Below, piece by piece: positions 1-12,200 of a DNA stretch of 64,000 bases. The translations under genes were made by a program, and so were the position numbers. The stretch's first letter is position 1; each line of letters opens with the position of its first letter. The DNA comes from Branchiostoma floridae (Eukaryota > Chordata > Leptocardii > Amphioxiformes > Branchiostomatidae): contig NC_049993.1 in assembly GCF_000003815.2 (NCBI RefSeq), forward strand, positions 11,121,026 through 11,185,025, given 5' to 3'. Below the pieces are notes generated by a model. The model was not told where the DNA came from and did no database searches. It was given only the letters and a program-made list of their open reading frames with translations.

Positions 1-1628
1 ACTTCAGAAATATTTGTAACACTGTTTCAACTTTATAAATATTTCCCTGGTCCTGTAAAACTTTGGAAATATTCATCGTGTGGAATTGGATACTTCTAAT
101 GGTTTCTAAATAATGATAACAGCATTCTACCATTATTTACCATTTTCTACCATTTTCTACTATCTTTTGTAAATGGTTCAGTGGGCTGGGAAGATAGCAA
201 TTCACACATTCTTGCAAAGTATGGTTGGGTGCCATGTAACAATGGCCCTCCACAAAGGATCCACCAGTGCCCAGCAGTGAAATCTAAAAATATACAGATG
301 CAACAATAGGGCTTACTTTTATGGGGGCAATAAACTAATTTAACCATTTGGCCAGGTTTACCATTTTTTGTAAATATTTGTAAATGTGAAATAATCACAC
401 AGAGGTTTCACAATAATTCTAAATAAAGATATTTTTGTACAGTAACTTTCAAAATGTTTCTAAAATATTCAAAGGAATTCAAATATATGCGTACTTTATC
501 AGTCAATTTTTCAAAAATAATTTAATTATTGTGGCTCAGATATTCTTTTATTCAAAATAATTCAGACTAATAACAAATATCGCCTAAAAACCCTCATGGT
601 GTCTTGGAATGGACTCTACAAAAAAAACTTTTTTTAATAATTTTGGACATACACATGGACAAAACGCTGACAAGAAATAAATTCTACCATCAAATAATAT
701 GCAATCCAACAATAATTTGACTGGTTCCTTCCTTGTTTGCAATGACTGCTAAAAGAAATCCTTAAGAACAATTGTTTCATATGAAATTCAGTTTACAAAC
801 TGAAGAATTAACCATGGTCATTGACAACCCCCATCCCAACTTTGGAACTGACTGGGCGTAGCAGCCAGAAATGTTTGCAAGTTTGGGCATGGCTTCCAAG
901 TAGGTCAGTCGACTTGTGGAGTGGCAATGTAAGAACATCTTTCCTGACACAACATGCACAGATGACTCATTCTTATCCTGCCTGTTTCCTCTCTGCCAGA
1001 AACAAACAGAGTGATACTGATAGTCACTCCACAGAGGAAAGCAGGGTCAGGAAACGCACACTCAGTGGTCTTCAGGAACTTGACTCTCCCTCCGCCCACA
1101 GTGTTCTTTAGTTAAACTGTTCTCAATATGTGAGGAACTTTTATTCTGAAGATCTAAACTTGCTTTTTAAAACAATTTCTTTGTGATACTATACCTTTGT
1201 ATACCTCTACATCCAGAATCTATAAAAATACGTCATAACAAGGGTTGATAAAAACATAGGCATGATAGCTATACCAAACGATTACTTGATAGTTGATACA
1301 GTCACTAGATTATTAATTTATTGAGACAAATTAAATGTATCTGTCTCAGACAGGAATGATTGGTGAACGTGCTTTGCATCCAGATTTGCAAATATTTGCT
1401 TGCATGTTGAGCTGTTGAACTTGGGATGCAAATATGTACAATAGTCAAGTTCAAGACTATGCAAATCATTACGTGATAAAATGCTGGATTAAAAAAGTAG
1501 TACAAAAAATTGTGCCCTTAGATTTCATAATAATACATGAAATACACTGATGCTTTTAAAGTTGTAGCTTGCAAAATGTCACCCAATATTGCTAAAAATA
1601 GATTTATGTTCTCCACTGAGGAAGATGA
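1..1628. other. AT-rich region, no gene recognised
   Basis: No open frame here resembles a known protein and none has convincing splice signals. Two octamer-type motifs (ATGCAAAT) lie near 1424 and 1458, and short T/C-rich direct repeats sit around 125-165. It may be intronic or 3' sequence of the nuclear factor I gene, which reads leftward from 22.3 kb, but I could not identify further exons of it. Confidence 0.5.
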
Positions 1629-2330
1629 TGATTGAAAATAGTGATCTTTCTATACAAAGAGCAGTCGTGCATGAAAGTTGCACACGTGTTTTCTAACAAG
1701 AATTGTTAATATTGACTTCAAATATAACTTTGAGCTTTGGATCCAAAGTAGCAAATTCAAACGTTACGGCCAAGTTCAAGAGTACCTAACCCAGATTGTA
1801 TGACATTATATTATGATAAAAAATAGTGACGTTTCTATACAAAGAACAGTTATGCACGTGTCTTCTAATAACAATTGCTAATATTGACTTCAAATATAAC
1901 TTTGAGCTTTGGATCCAAAGTAGCAAATTCAAACGTTACGGCCAAGTTCAAGAGTACCTAACCCAGATTGTATGACATTATATTATGATAAAAAAAAGTG
2001 ACTTTTCTATACAAAGAACAGTTATGCACGTGTCTTCTAATAACAATTGCTAATATTGACTTCAAATATAACTTTGAGCTTTGGATCCAAAGTAGCAAAT
2101 TCAAACGTTACGGCCAAGTTCAAGAGTACCTAACCCAGATTGTATGACATTATATTATGATAAAAAAAAGTGACTTTTCTATACAAAGAACAGTTATGCA
2201 CGTGTCTTCTAATAACAATTGCTAATATTGACTTCAAATATAACTTTGAGCTTGGGATCCAAAGTAGCAAGTTCAAACAACGGCCAAGTTCAAGAGTACC
2301 TAACCCAGATTGTGTGACAGAATACTGCAT
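1629..2330. repeat. Tandem repeat, ~172-bp unit, about four copies
   Basis: A unit of about 169-173 bp is repeated four times. The shared word GGCCAAGTTCAAGAGTACC starts near 1768, 1941, 2113 and 2283. Each unit also carries TTGACTTCAAATATAACTTT and TATACAAAGA. The first copy (about 1629-1768) is the most diverged and the middle two are nearly identical, as expected of recent unequal exchange. Open frames across the array are repeat artefacts. Confidence 0.9.
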
Positions 2331-5300
2331 TCAAAATCCCTTCTGTGCCTGAAATACCAGTACCACGGTAATGACCTTGGACATTCTTCCTCAGGGTCAT
2401 CTCTGCAGTGCCTGTGATGTCCACTCTCTATGGGGCTGCCCTACATAGTGGACAGTCTCTATACAAACATGTTTACTCACTATCTTGTCAAGTAACTCTT
2501 TAGTTTATCAACTACAATCAAGAAAAAAAGATATTCAAAGAAGCAAGAAAAAAAGAGAAAGAAAACTCCAAATGCATTTTGATTGAATATTCAGATTTTA
2601 TGGGTTCACTTGAAAAGCTAAATTGGCCATAGCTTATGTCAAAAGTCAGTTAAAAATATAGTTGAACTTGAAGTGTGGGCCTGGCCGTGTACTTTCACCC
2701 GTTCAATTCACTCCCCTTGACTACCACAAGCAGTGATAAATGTTTAACCAACACTGAAAATGCCATCTGTTGTTTCTGGCTCTGTGCTGTTGGAAGACTG
2801 GGATCACCCAGACTGGAGAAGAAAAATCATTTCTCTCCATCAGATGAACTGTTTATGCTTTATACTTTGTTCCATTTCCAGTGTACTTCCATGTACAGAT
2901 TTAAATTGTTCAACATTAATAAAAGTTTGTGGATTGTGTTATTTTTCAGATGGTTCCCCTTTTAAAATCAGTCTTGTTAGCATTTCAAGATGATTCAATT
3001 ATGTGCAATTGTCCTTTTTCCAATCTTTGTAAACTCAGCAACCAGAAAACAGTCTTACTACCATATCAGGTACTGTGGAATCAACAGACTCATTCTGCAT
3101 TCTGGACAAGTGCCAAGTGGGAGAAAGGTGACTAAGTGACTATAGGTGGCAGGTCGCCTTTATGCTTTAGTCACTCCCTCCAAACTTCACTATTCAGGAA
3201 AGGGGCTGGGTCTAAGTTTTCAACTGCCTTGAACCGTGGTAGTGTTTCTGTCAGCCTCAAATCTCAAGTTCATTGTGACACAGAGTTCTGGGATATATAA
3301 AATGGCTTAGGGTTTAGGGTCAGAGTGCTATAAATGAGAGATAATGAAATAAACTAAATTTTCATTAACACTTATTGTGTTTTGTAAATCTTTAAACTTT
3401 TCTGGTGGTCTAATTTTTGTTATAACCATTCCATTCACAACACGGTAGGTATGCGTTTCCAATGTACCAACCTTGCTACAGAATCAGTTCAATTAAACTG
3501 AAAACAGCATTAAAATCTCTCTTTTCCCTCACATATTTGACATCTTTGCTTTACCTAATCTAAACGGTTGAGTCAGATTCAGCTTGAGTCTCAATCAAAC
3601 TTTACCTCTGGCCAACCATGACTTTCACAGTTGTTCTGTGTGCTTCAGCAGGGCTCCACCCTCCATGAGGTCAAAGTTCATACTAACCATGAACATGAAC
3701 AGGAAGCCCCTACTGGGCATGCCTGGGGTTGACGACCTGTAGGGTGTGTGTGGATAAATGGAAGCACCACATGCTCCGCTATGTTGTCCACTTAACTCAA
3801 AGGCTGTTGACATGAAAGGGAAAATTCTACGTATACCTTCTTTCCGTTTCGTTCCTTCACGTAGAGCGCTAATAACGCTAAATTAGGTGTGAATCTACTT
3901 CTTTAGACAGGCTGAACCAGGGTAGCCAGCTCACAAACTCAGTGCCCAATGTTCATGTTCAAAAAGATTTCTCATATCATTATACCATATTAGAGACTGA
4001 TTAGTCAAACCATGTCACAGACTTTCCAAACACTATCCCTTTATTCACAATAAACCCTCACAATACTTGCCAGTACCAAGAATTCCTCCATAACATCTGA
4101 AATGTACAGTATAAACATCACAAAGTGGTTCATACCCAATGCAATAGGGCTGCCTATTTTTGAGTGCTTGAACTTCATTATATCCATTTGTATCTTATAT
4201 TCAGTCAGTTCAGTTCAGTTCTGTGAGTTCATCCTCAGAGAGGTGGCATCAGCATCTCCACCTGTTTCTGTCCAGCATGATTGAATTCAGTCAAATTTAA
4301 AAAAAAAAATGATAACTAAAATGTAGAAATGTGTATGGGCTTAACAGTAACCAGGCGAAAATCTGTTTATGCCTACAAGGCTTGTTTTATCCTTGACCCA
4401 AAAATATTTTCAGTGTCCCACAAAAATGCCCAATGACTGTGACAAACAAACCTACTTTGCTCTGACTATTGTATACAAAGGTAGGATTATGGGCGTGGAG
4501 TTTTGGAGGTGTTACCAAAACTTACCTTGCACACATTGCACTCACTGACTTTCATTGTGCATTTAACTATACATAATGAGTGTACATGGCTAACAGGTAG
4601 AACAATACTCAGTGGGCTGTCCCCAATTGTTTCCTCCTAAGAGTATATCGTCTGAACCAGCCCTTGCTTCTGGCTGCGGGGAGGATTATAGGAGATGAGT
4701 TCAGCTTGAGGCTAATATCAACAATAGTCCGTCTGGCTGGTACACATGAGCAGTGTTGATGTCTGGGCAAGATTGGCTTTGACTTGGGAATGGCGGCGCG
4801 TTCCTTCTGTAGTCCTCACAACCTTTCCATCACATTTTTTCCATAATCACTGGATCATTCCGATATGAGTTAGACTTAAATGACCAATGTGTCTATAGAA
4901 GTACTCCTTAAAAGAATATCTATCATATCTTTCGTCCAACATTTTCCTGAAGGGGTTCAAACTGTAGGAAATAAGTGACAGAAATCAAAGAAGCTGTTTT
5001 CAACCACCACATTTCAGACCTCAAAGTTCCCAAGGATTGCCATACTCTAGAGTGTCACTCTGGCTCTTGTGACTGGAGGCTGGCATGAATGACATAGAAG
5101 TCCCCCTGCCACCCTCCCCCATGAATTTTACCAGTACATTTAAGAGAAGCCCCCTCAGTGAGAGTTCTGCCGACCTCCAAGTTCCCATGGATTACATCAG
5201 TCTCCAGCGTCTGGCGCTTGTGACTTGGGGCTGGAATGTCGCCTCCTTATCTCTGACAAGTTCCTTATGGATAATGTGACCACATATATCGCCCTTGACC

Positions 5301-5414
5301 TATTTGCTGAAATTGCCAGCTGGCAGCAAGCATCATAGTGTTGAGCACTTCGAAAAAAGACAGCGTTAAGACCTAAGGTCCAGACCAAATCTGCCTGTTT
5401 CACAAAGAATCTTG
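2331..5414. other. Non-coding stretch, no gene recognised
   Basis: Several 60-96 codon frames exist on both strands, but none looks like a known family and none has flanking splice sites in phase. No structured repeat was noticed. Confidence 0.45.
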
Positions 5415-5725
5415 AAAGGTTTGTTAGTTTGTTTGTTTTGAATACCCGGTAAACCAAATTATGGCGTAGGACCCCTACTCTTTGCAAAAAGTGCGGTGGG
5501 TTCTTTAACATGCTTGGGGTGTGGCTCTTCTCAAACATGGGACCTCCATTTAACGTCCTATCTGAGGGATGACCCTAACTGTAAGTAGGCGCTCATGTTT
5601 ACCTGAGTGAAGTGAGGAAAGTGGTGTAATGTGCCTTTCCCAAGGGCACAACATCAGAGCCACATCAAAGGATTCGAACCCAGAACCTCTGCTACCCTGC
5701 AGATTGCGCCACCTGACACCAATTG
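5415..5725 (-). mobile_element. tRNA-derived SINE
   Basis: On the minus strand, starting near 5725, there is a tRNA-like head with an A-box-like segment (GTGGCGCAATCTGC) followed about 25 nt later by a near-perfect B box (GGTTCGAATCC). A tRNA-unrelated body follows, and the element ends in an AAAC-rich tail around 5415-5440. This is the standard layout of a tRNA-derived SINE. I did not look for target-site duplications in detail. Confidence 0.65.
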
Positions 5726-7095
5726 ACTTTCATTAAAAGGATAGGACCCTCATCTATGGCATATAAAATCTTGACTGTTTTTGCAGACTTAATAAAACTT
5801 TGGGGATCTTTGGCCAGCATTGTTTGAAGGTGTATGTGCTTTGTTGCACGTTCACTGTGCATAGTCAATGAACAGCCAGTACATATCGTGCCAGCGTCTG
5901 GGTTGGATGGGACAGAGGGCATTGTATAGATATTTGGGATACAGATGACATCATCACAACAGGTTACTGACCTTAGCCAGTCACAACCAATACAAGATCT
6001 CATTTTTCAACCAACAAAACTGTCTCCATCCAAATGAAGTGAGAGAGATGATTCCTGAATACAGCTGTGTGCTTCCATTCAACTTGGTTAGAAGTTTTAC
6101 TGCAGGGGAGGCACCCATGAATAATGTAAACCTATTTCCGCCAACATCACGTGACGCTATAAAACTTTTACTCCCATCTTTATAATTCCCTTTTATAAGA
6201 TGAGACCATAAATAACTGTCCTAGACAAGATTAGTTAGCATTGATACCACACCCAACCCCTTATGCAATGTGGCCCTACTTAATTACTACCAATGGCATG
6301 ATAACTGACCTATATCCCACAGTGGAATGAACTGTCAGGCATATCCTCCCAACACTGAGTACAACTAGAAGTGCCACAAACCACATTGGACCTCTGCCCA
6401 AGAGAAAAAGTTGGCAGAAACCTCTCTCAGGGAAGCCCCTCATAACACAGTGTCTCAGGCAACAGTAAATAAATTCTTTGTCTAAAACCGCAGAGGACGT
6501 ACAACAATACATTCCTTGGCACCCTGCCTGGAACAATACCTACACACCTGAGCCCACAGGTGACAAAGGAATGCAGCTTAACATTGTAGACATTTCTCCT
6601 GCAGTGAAAAATGCAGAACTTCAGCAGCAATCTTTTAAATCTTTTTACTACAGGTTATGTAAATGATCAATACTAGCGAACACTAACATATAACATCTTA
6701 AAAGTACCCCTACTCTCTGTACATCTCATATTTATGACTGGATGTTTTTGGCACCCCAATCCATTCATACATGGTGTCAGACTTGGACATAGGCCTAGAA
6801 ATACACAACTGGGACTTGGAATAGCCCTGGAACATTCTGGCACTGAAAAGGCGGGAAATCCCCCTAAATTCTGGCACTTAGGTGGTAATGTGGAGGTAAC
6901 ATAAACAGTTCATAACAATATATAGTGCAAAATTCATAGAACAAATTTTGTGCTATCTCTTTTTTAGCAAAATAGCCCTTGAAGGAAATAGAGGTGAGCA
7001 AAAATATTGTTATATTTTTTGTCTTATAAACTGAACTATGTTATACAAAAGACATCTTTTTATCTTAAATTATGATCAATTAAGTACAATGTAAG
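5726..7095. other. Non-coding stretch, no gene recognised
   Basis: Short unrelated frames only; nothing that can be supported as an exon or structured repeat. Confidence 0.4.
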
Positions 7096-7234
7096 TGAAT
7101 GAGAGTGAACGAGTGAGTGAGTGAATGAGGGACTAAGTGAATGAGAGAATGAAAAAGTGATGAGTGAGTAAGAGTGATTAGGAGTGAGTGAGTGAGTGAG
7201 TGAGTGAGTGAGTGAGTGAGTGAGTGAGTGAGTG
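7096..7234. repeat. GAGT/GAAT microsatellite
   Basis: An imperfect GAGT array interrupted by GAAT, GAAC and AAGT variants. It ends in an uninterrupted GAGT run at about 7184-7233. Confidence 0.95.
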
Positions 7235-8017
7235 TGCCAGCAAGTGGCTTCAAATTAAACTAAGGAAATGATATAAATCTAGACTGTTCTCTGTGAAGTC
7301 TAACACTAAAAGACATATCCTGTTTTGATAAATTGTCTGTGTTATTTCAGTAACAGTGGGTTCCTGTTTCTTTACAACACAAACTGTCCATCAAAACATC
7401 CCCACGGTTTATGTTCTTTCCACTCTATAAATTTCAGTATAAAAACTTGACTGAGCAAACTTACTTTCAAGAGTAACCACAAGAACCTAAGTCTAACATT
7501 TGTCTCACAAGAAGCTAAGTCTAACATTTACCTGAATCTCTCATAGAGTATGAGTTTGCCTGCATCCACATCTACTTCCTAGATGTTATCATCTAATTGG
7601 TCAAAACTTTGCTGAGGAACATATTCAAATTGCATGCTTATCTGCCCCATGTCTTTTTTTCTCTTTACCACAGGATCTAAATTATACAAAATTCACAATT
7701 TATCATAGCTAGGATTGTTCAGGTTTCTCCTTGAAATTAAATGAAAGGTCTTCCAAATTTTTCAAAGACTTTCCATCGGAATATCGTGGATTTTAGAAAG
7801 CTCAGTGGTTTTTGGTAACATGCTGTGGAATCAGTTGGGACCAGATAGGAGGTTTCCTTCAGCAGGTAGGTACAAGTTTCAGTCATGATAAATCCTCACT
7901 TTGCTTGATTGGAATCGATACCTAATCCAGTCTACCATCAACTTGACTTTCAGCGGCTGTTCCATCCACTGTTCTTCCTCCCCTGGATGTACCAACAATC
8001 CAAACATGTCATGATAT

Positions 8018-8186
8018 ACTGTAAATGCATTTAAGTTCACTGTGGTTTTAATTTCGCGGTAGCACCATGCACTTTAGTCTCTTACTGCCAAGGAGAAATG
8101 TTCGTGGTAGTTTTAATTTCGCGGTGAAGCAGCCACCGCAAAAACTGCGAACATTAAACCACCGCAAAAGTTTCTGCATTTACAGT
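8018..8186. mobile_element. MITE with ACTGTAAATGCA termini
   Basis: A 169-bp inverted-repeat element. The left end reads ACTGTAAATGCATTTAAGTT and the right end is its approximate complement, finishing TGCATTTACAGT. Inside, GTGGTTTTAATTTCGCGGT occurs twice, opposed by a run on the other arm around 8145-8168. There is no coding capacity. It is probably a non-autonomous DNA transposon, and a diverged relative lies 1 kb downstream. Confidence 0.75.
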
Positions 8187-9055
8187 GACCAACTTTTCAC
8201 TGTCTTTTCAAATTTTCATGGCAAGGCCAGTACGTCAAAACATGTAATATAGTTGGAACTTAACAACTGTAGATATCTATTCCATTGTAAGGAGCAATCA
8301 ACACAGTCCTTAGCTTACAGTAGCTAGCAAAATATGGGAATTTCATTCAGCTATTGTCTAAAATTCTCTTGGGGACTTAAGGGAAGATTTAGCTAGCTAA
8401 CGAACGTGCAACTTTCTGTCCGTGTTATAACTGGTGCTGTTTTGAGTTCCATACAGGCATCAATGCAACAGATTATCCAACTAGCACTGTTGAGTAAGCC
8501 ATGAGAGACCAAATTAACCTCAGCCGACCCTACCTTCGTCATAACAAAGGTATGAATTAATGGGACTGCCAAAATAACTGCTTTGTCTCTCACAACTTTC
8601 ACCCTGCCCTGCTGCAAACAATTCAAGTCTGGTACATCCAGTGAAAACACAGCAGAGAAGGGTTACAACTTGTCATAATGAATGTGAGAAATGATTGTAA
8701 ATCTTTAGCAATCTTTTAGCCATAATCAATTAGGAAAATCCCATGCTCTATAAATTATGTGTCCTCCTGCTGAGGCCCCCTCCTGACACCTTTCGGGGTC
8801 TGAATTGAATTGGGTTTTATCATCCACCCTACCAGTGGGACTCCCGGGCATAATTTATTTATGTTGCTGAGGGAACAATCAATAAATCTACCCAGTCCTA
8901 TCAACCTTGACCTTGGTTGCCATTCCTGTCACTCTACTCACCCCCCATTGGAACTGTCAGCTTCTCATCATTATAACTTCTCTGGTATGGACCATTTTTT
9001 ATAATCAGGGTTGAAATAAAGATCTGATTAGGACAATTTCAGTAAGTAGGAGGAT

Positions 9056-9245
9056 ACTGTAAATGCATTCATTTTTGTAGGGATCTGCAGAAGGAAGGGA
9101 AAGGATTTTTGCAGGAGAAAATAGTAATGTAGTGGTTTAAATTCATACAAAATAGTAATGTAGTGGTTTCATACAATATTTGTGGTTTCATAATTTCATG
9201 GTGAGGTAGTCACTGCCAAAATAAAACCACCAAGAACATTTCAAG
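9056..9245. mobile_element. Diverged second copy of the ACTGTAAATGCA MITE
   Basis: It starts with ACTGTAAATGCATTC, as the element at 8018 does. It then carries a duplicated AATAGTAATGTAGTGGTTT segment and ends near AAAACCACCAAGAACATTTC, which corresponds to the inner part of the first copy's right arm. The distal right terminus is degraded. Confidence 0.5.
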
Positions 9246-12200
9246 ATATACAATAGTCATGACAAATAACTGGGAGGTTATCAAATTAAAAGGTAAGAAA
9301 AAGATCGATTCAAGACATATACAGGGCTGCCTACTTCTGAGCTTGCTATATATGAAATAGCCCCCAGGCCACAGACACACAGACACATTAATTCTTCATC
9401 ATGCAAAACTGTAAAGCAGAAAGCTGCTGGACCGACTCATTAAAATGCACACATTTCAGGCATATTTCATACTGACCATCCCATTTACTAAGCAAATACA
9501 AAAGAAACTTTTAGTATGCTCATAATTTTGACTAATTGAGACAACTGCATACAAGGCAGCTGCCACCCATGCAACTGTCTAGTACTGAAAGTATTAGACC
9601 AGTAAAAGATTATGACTAGCATAACTTCACCTCTGGACAGAATGACGAAGCCAAGAAAATTAAATGTTTTGACATTTCTACTGTAATATCTTGTGAAGAC
9701 TGAGAACTCTCCAATGCTGGCATATGAGTTGTTCATGGATGATCAGCCAAGACCACAACCACCTGTTCACATGTGACTTAAACTGTTACACCTCCTTTTT
9801 AACCAGAGGCTGTGACCAAAGAGCGACCACCAAATATTTGACAGGTTGCTCAACAAATTATATAGGCAAATAACAGTTCCTTCACATTTTGTATATTTTG
9901 TTGTCTTTCAAACCATACTTTTGCACATAATGTTCCAATGTACATCAATCACCATCCAGTTGAAATTAGGCCTTTCTAAGTTTCTTAGTGATGGTAACTT
10001 TGCCTCAAACTTTCAAATACACCAGAGATGCCCTGCGGGTGAAGCCTTTGAGCTCGCAAGTCACAAAAACAATCATAATTGGCCATTATTATATGCAATC
10101 CTAATTGGTACTTTTGAAATGCTATCATAATTGGTAGTTCAGAAATGTGTATGTCTAAAACTTTTGTTGGTGTGACTTGTGGATCAGCGGGCAATCTCGA
10201 TCAAAGCCACGAGCACGGAATTAGCGGAATCCTGCTTCGCGGCAGACGGATCAATAACCGACTTTCCACCTGGCTCTCTCTCACCATTAAATCAGCAAAT
10301 TGTACAATCAAAGCTTGCAGTCTAGACATGCTAACTTTGCTACTAGTTTTCTCGCTCTTCCAACAATATTCCCCACCCCACCCCTGTTCTTTATGAGCTG
10401 TATCTAATCCATATTCCATTTGTCATATCAGCAGTGGGAGCAGTGATGTAGCTGATGTTAGGTGAAGCATGCAGCCGGTGAATGGAAGAGCCCATCTGTA
10501 TTCCACATACATACCAGACAGACAGAGCAGGTCTATCTGTATTCCAGGCTGCGCTTTCCCTCCACGTCTCAGACTGCCACGTCTGCTCCGCTACCTGCTT
10601 GTTCAGAAAAATCTTTACCTACGCATCTGTTGGAGAGATTGGGTACCTATTAGGGAGCTCAACTTCTCTGTCTGCATTACGCCACTGCATTAGATTAGAA
10701 GCACAGTCTGACCTGCTTAGCACTTGAGAACGTGAGCATAAGTACGAACGTCAGCTTTCAACTTGAGAGAAACTTCTTCAGAGTGAACTTTGAAACTTTT
10801 GTGTAACCATACAAAAGTTGAGCAGAAAGTTATGACGATAGTACACGCACTACTTTTCTCCTGTGGCATACATCAGTGAAGTCTCTGTACTTTGTGAAAG
10901 TTTGTAGAAAAACTTTAAATGTATTGTCACTTGTTTCCTTGATTCACCAGTGATGAACATTACAATCATGGCAAATTAGGACTAAGATTAAGAATGACAT
11001 TTGTCTGTCTGTCCACCACTCATTTTGTCTGCAAGTCATATTTCTCAAGATTCAGGTGAGACCCTGACAAACACATGTTGATTTGGTGTCCTTGGATAAC
11101 CTACAGTTAAAAATGTCATCACTGACAGTTTGGGCTGTACCATTTAAGCCTTCCTTGGGGGATAGTCAGGAGAATATGTCCCTTTTTATTTCATTTAAAG
11201 CTACATCGTTTTATCATATCCTGATTGGTTCAAACATTCCTTAAGGTTACGTTAGCTTAGGGCAAAACTTAAAATTGAATGGTAGCCAATATCTTAATTT
11301 TTTTCCATTCCATACTGCCGCTTATGCCATTACTAGAAATGGTATACAACTTCAAACAACTTTGCTCCCACCACACACACACATACACAAAAGAATTTTT
11401 CTCCTTAGTAATATTCCCTCTTTGACAAGCATCTGGTTTTCTGCACTACCCCACCTCATCATACATCTGTTACAGGGCTTTGGTGTCCTCCGGACGACTA
11501 TTAAATATCTGAAGAGTACGGACAAATTGAACGATCTGTGACCTCCCCGCCATCGCTATTGTTCCCAGGTATTTTCCACGACATTTGTCTTCCATCGTCC
11601 AACCCCTGGTGACGCAAGAGTCCAATCAAACAACAGCGAGGCATAAGCCCCTGAGCCTCTCCAGAAGTCATTAACAGCAGACTTTCATTAAGTGTGCGGG
11701 CTGACATCTAACCCACTAGCCTACAGAGTCTGCGATAAACAAAACCGTAATAGGCAAAGTGGACGAGCTACGTGACGAGACATTCGTCTGCGACAATTGT
11801 CCCGCGCACGCAGATCCATGCGACACCTTGGTGACCTATCAGTGGGACAGAAGTTTGGAAGAAATTGTGACTGGGTGTTGCATAACAGAAGTACTGAACT
11901 TGACGGCATTGCCTATTAACTTTCAAGAAACACATGTAGCTGTTGGTCTTCACCTCCCTCACATGTTCTGAACAGCCAATTAACACAAAGTACACAACCT
12001 CCTTTGGTCGTTCAAGTACAACAAAGATGCAGTTGACTAGCAACTTTGTGCCTTGACACTGCTTAGCTATACACTTAAAGTGAAGAAAGTCCATGTGGCA
12101 ACAAAGATATAAATCAAACAGTTTTGCAGCTTTTCTTAGCTTTATTTCCTGTGAATACATCTGAAAGTCTCCTAACATTGTCAAAGCAAAGGAATAAACA

